Shown: positions 5,401 through 6,011 of the stretch, in pieces
Numbering within the stretch: the first letter of the stretch is position 1
Layout of the letters: each line of letters opens with the position of its first letter
Assembly: GCA_937902055.1 (NCBI GenBank)
Contig: CALGUJ010000118.1
Coordinates: 1 to 6,011, forward strand
Direction of reading: 5' to 3'
DNA length: 6,011 nt
Source of the DNA: an uncultured Pelolinea sp.
GTDB lineage: Bacteria; Chloroflexota; Anaerolineae; Anaerolineales; Anaerolineaceae
Made by a program: the position numbers and the translations under genes
Notes under the pieces: generated by a model
Database searches by the model: none
What the model saw: only the letters and a program-made list of their open reading frames with translations
Told to the model about the DNA's origin: nothing

Positions 5401-5942
5401 CAAAACGATTATACCTTCACCGATGAATTGGCAGGAAAGGGGCTTGAAGTAGTAACCGAATTGCTGCGTGTCCTGATCAACAATGCCGTGCAGGTTGAGC
5501 GTTCAAGATACTTGCAGGCACAAGAATATGAACGGACAGAGGAACGGATTGGACATGCCAATGGGTACAAGCCCAAGACGATGCACATGAGGGTTGGCGA
5601 CATCACTTTTGCTGTACCTCAGGTAAAAGAAGGCGGCTTTTATCCTTCAGCCTTCGAGAAAGGCATGCGCAGTGAAAGAGCGTAGATGTGCGCTTTGACT
5701 GAGATGTACATCTAGGGTGTGTCCACCCGCATGTATCCACATGGATGGAAGAAAACTTGACTGAGGGCTTTACAATCTTTGATTTTCCCCTGGAACATCG
5801 GCGCATAATTTATACGACCAATAGCCTGGAGCGGATCAACAAAGAGATCCGCAGGCAAACCAAAGTGGTTGGTGTTTTCCCGAATGAAGCTTCCTGTCTC
5901 AGATTGATTTCTACTTTGCTCATCGAGATCAGTGAGGAGTGA
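5392..5942 (+). pseudogene. IS256-family transposase, internally deleted and with three nonsense codons
   Basis: The N-terminal part begins at the ATG 5392 and shows the family's DNA-binding-region motifs: VERSRYLQAQEYERTEERIG, ANGYKPKT, VPQVKEGGFYPSAFEKGMRS. The same frame runs on past a TAG at 5683 as MCALTEMYI, a TAG at 5713, then GVSTR to 5730. This matches the family sequence SERALxLAxxEMYVQGVSTR with Leu and Gln codons turned into stops. After a deletion and frame change, the C-terminal part resumes at about 5742 with WMEENLTEGFTIFDFP, YTTNSLERINKEIRRQ and GVFPNEASCLRL. It ends at a TGA (5940-5942) where the family has Trp (SEEW, TGG to TGA), and QIGKQYF continues beyond it. The catalytic Glu (TTNSLER, codon 5829-5831) is kept. 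Both catalytic Asp and roughly 190-200 residues are lost, from a usual length near 400. It cannot make an active enzyme. Confidence 0.92.
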
Positions 5943-5975
5943 CAGATCGGCAAGCAGTACTTTGTAGGTAAATCA

Positions 5976-5991
5976 TTCAATTGTGTAAGAA
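5976..5991 (-). repeat. Right terminal inverted repeat of the IS256 remnant (core)
   Basis: Read inward on the minus strand this is TTCTTACACAATTGAA, the partner of the left repeat. The forward form AATTGTGTAAG closely resembles the end I recall for IS256 itself (AATTGTGTAAAAG). It follows the transposase's broken C-terminus by about 35 nt. The last 20 nt of the window beyond it show nothing recognisable. Confidence 0.5.
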
Positions 5992-6011
5992 CCGTGGGTA
6001 TCTCTGGCTCG

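Larger units (their letters stand above)
5310..5991 (+). mobile_element. Internally deleted IS256-family insertion sequence
   Basis: The region holds both ends of an IS256-family (Mutator-like) transposase reading frame, bounded by an imperfect terminal inverted repeat. It spans about 680 bp, where intact family members are usually 1.2-1.5 kb, so about half is missing from the middle. It is visibly more AT-rich than the operon beside it, in keeping with a separate origin. No 8-9 bp target duplication could be matched outside the two proposed ends, so the exact borders are uncertain or the flanks have decayed. Without a full transposase it cannot move by itself, although a related complete copy elsewhere in the genome might act on its ends. 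Confidence 0.8.

Noticed and set aside
5297..6000. Target-site duplication flanking the insertion sequence
   Set aside because: The 8-9 nt outside the two proposed ends (near 5301-5309 and 5992-6000) do not match.
1..6011. CRISPR arrays, tRNA, rRNA or a defence system
   Set aside because: No regularly spaced repeats, no tRNA-like or rRNA-like segments and no defence-type protein motifs were seen on either strand.

Overview
The window is moderately GC-rich bacterial DNA. It carries a minus-strand gene cluster from about 1 to 5196 and, at the right end, a more AT-rich, decayed insertion sequence on the plus strand (about 5310 to 5991). The organism cannot be fixed from this window. The bactofilin, the large multi-spanning membrane protein with a soluble C-terminal tail, and the general style of the proteins resemble environmental Chloroflexota of the Anaerolineae type; this is an inference of low to moderate confidence.

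Read in the direction of transcription (right to left), the cluster holds five complete genes and one cut gene. (1) A 671-residue polytopic membrane protein resembles a GT-C-type glycosyltransferase (5196-3181). (2) An AAG/MPG-family DNA-3-methyladenine glycosylase most likely starts at a TTG 11 nt after the membrane gene stops (3169-2561). (3) A PglD/NeuD-type left-handed beta-helix acyltransferase follows (2530-1823). (4) A bactofilin begins 2 nt after the acyltransferase stops (1820-1362). (5) A DegT/DnrJ/EryC1/StrS PLP-dependent sugar aminotransferase comes next (1279-89). (6) Only the first 23 codons of the last reading frame are in the window (70-1). Gaps are 2 to 30 nt except the 82-nt gap before the aminotransferase. 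That gap contains a perfect extended -10 promoter element, so the aminotransferase and the genes after it probably have their own promoter.

The aminotransferase and PglD-like acyltransferase are the classic pair that turns a 4-keto nucleotide sugar into a 4-amino and then a 4-acylamino sugar. The GT-C-like protein could act on lipid-linked sugars at the membrane. The bactofilin is a membrane-associated polymer that could place such an assembly. The cluster is therefore best read as part of a surface-glycan locus, with one DNA-repair gene embedded in it. No phage defence, CRISPR, rRNA or tRNA was seen.

The 195-nt region between the membrane gene and the transposase start contains a 15-bp dyad that may belong to the operon control region, followed by the left end of the insertion sequence. 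The element is an IS256-family copy with its transposase centre deleted (both catalytic Asp gone, catalytic Glu kept) and three nonsense codons. The most notable items are the deleted IS256 copy with an inverted repeat over its start codon, the bactofilin inside a sugar-modification cluster, loss of a conserved His in the acyltransferase, a hydrophilic insertion in the aminotransferase, and a perfect palindrome lying in frame inside the membrane-protein gene.
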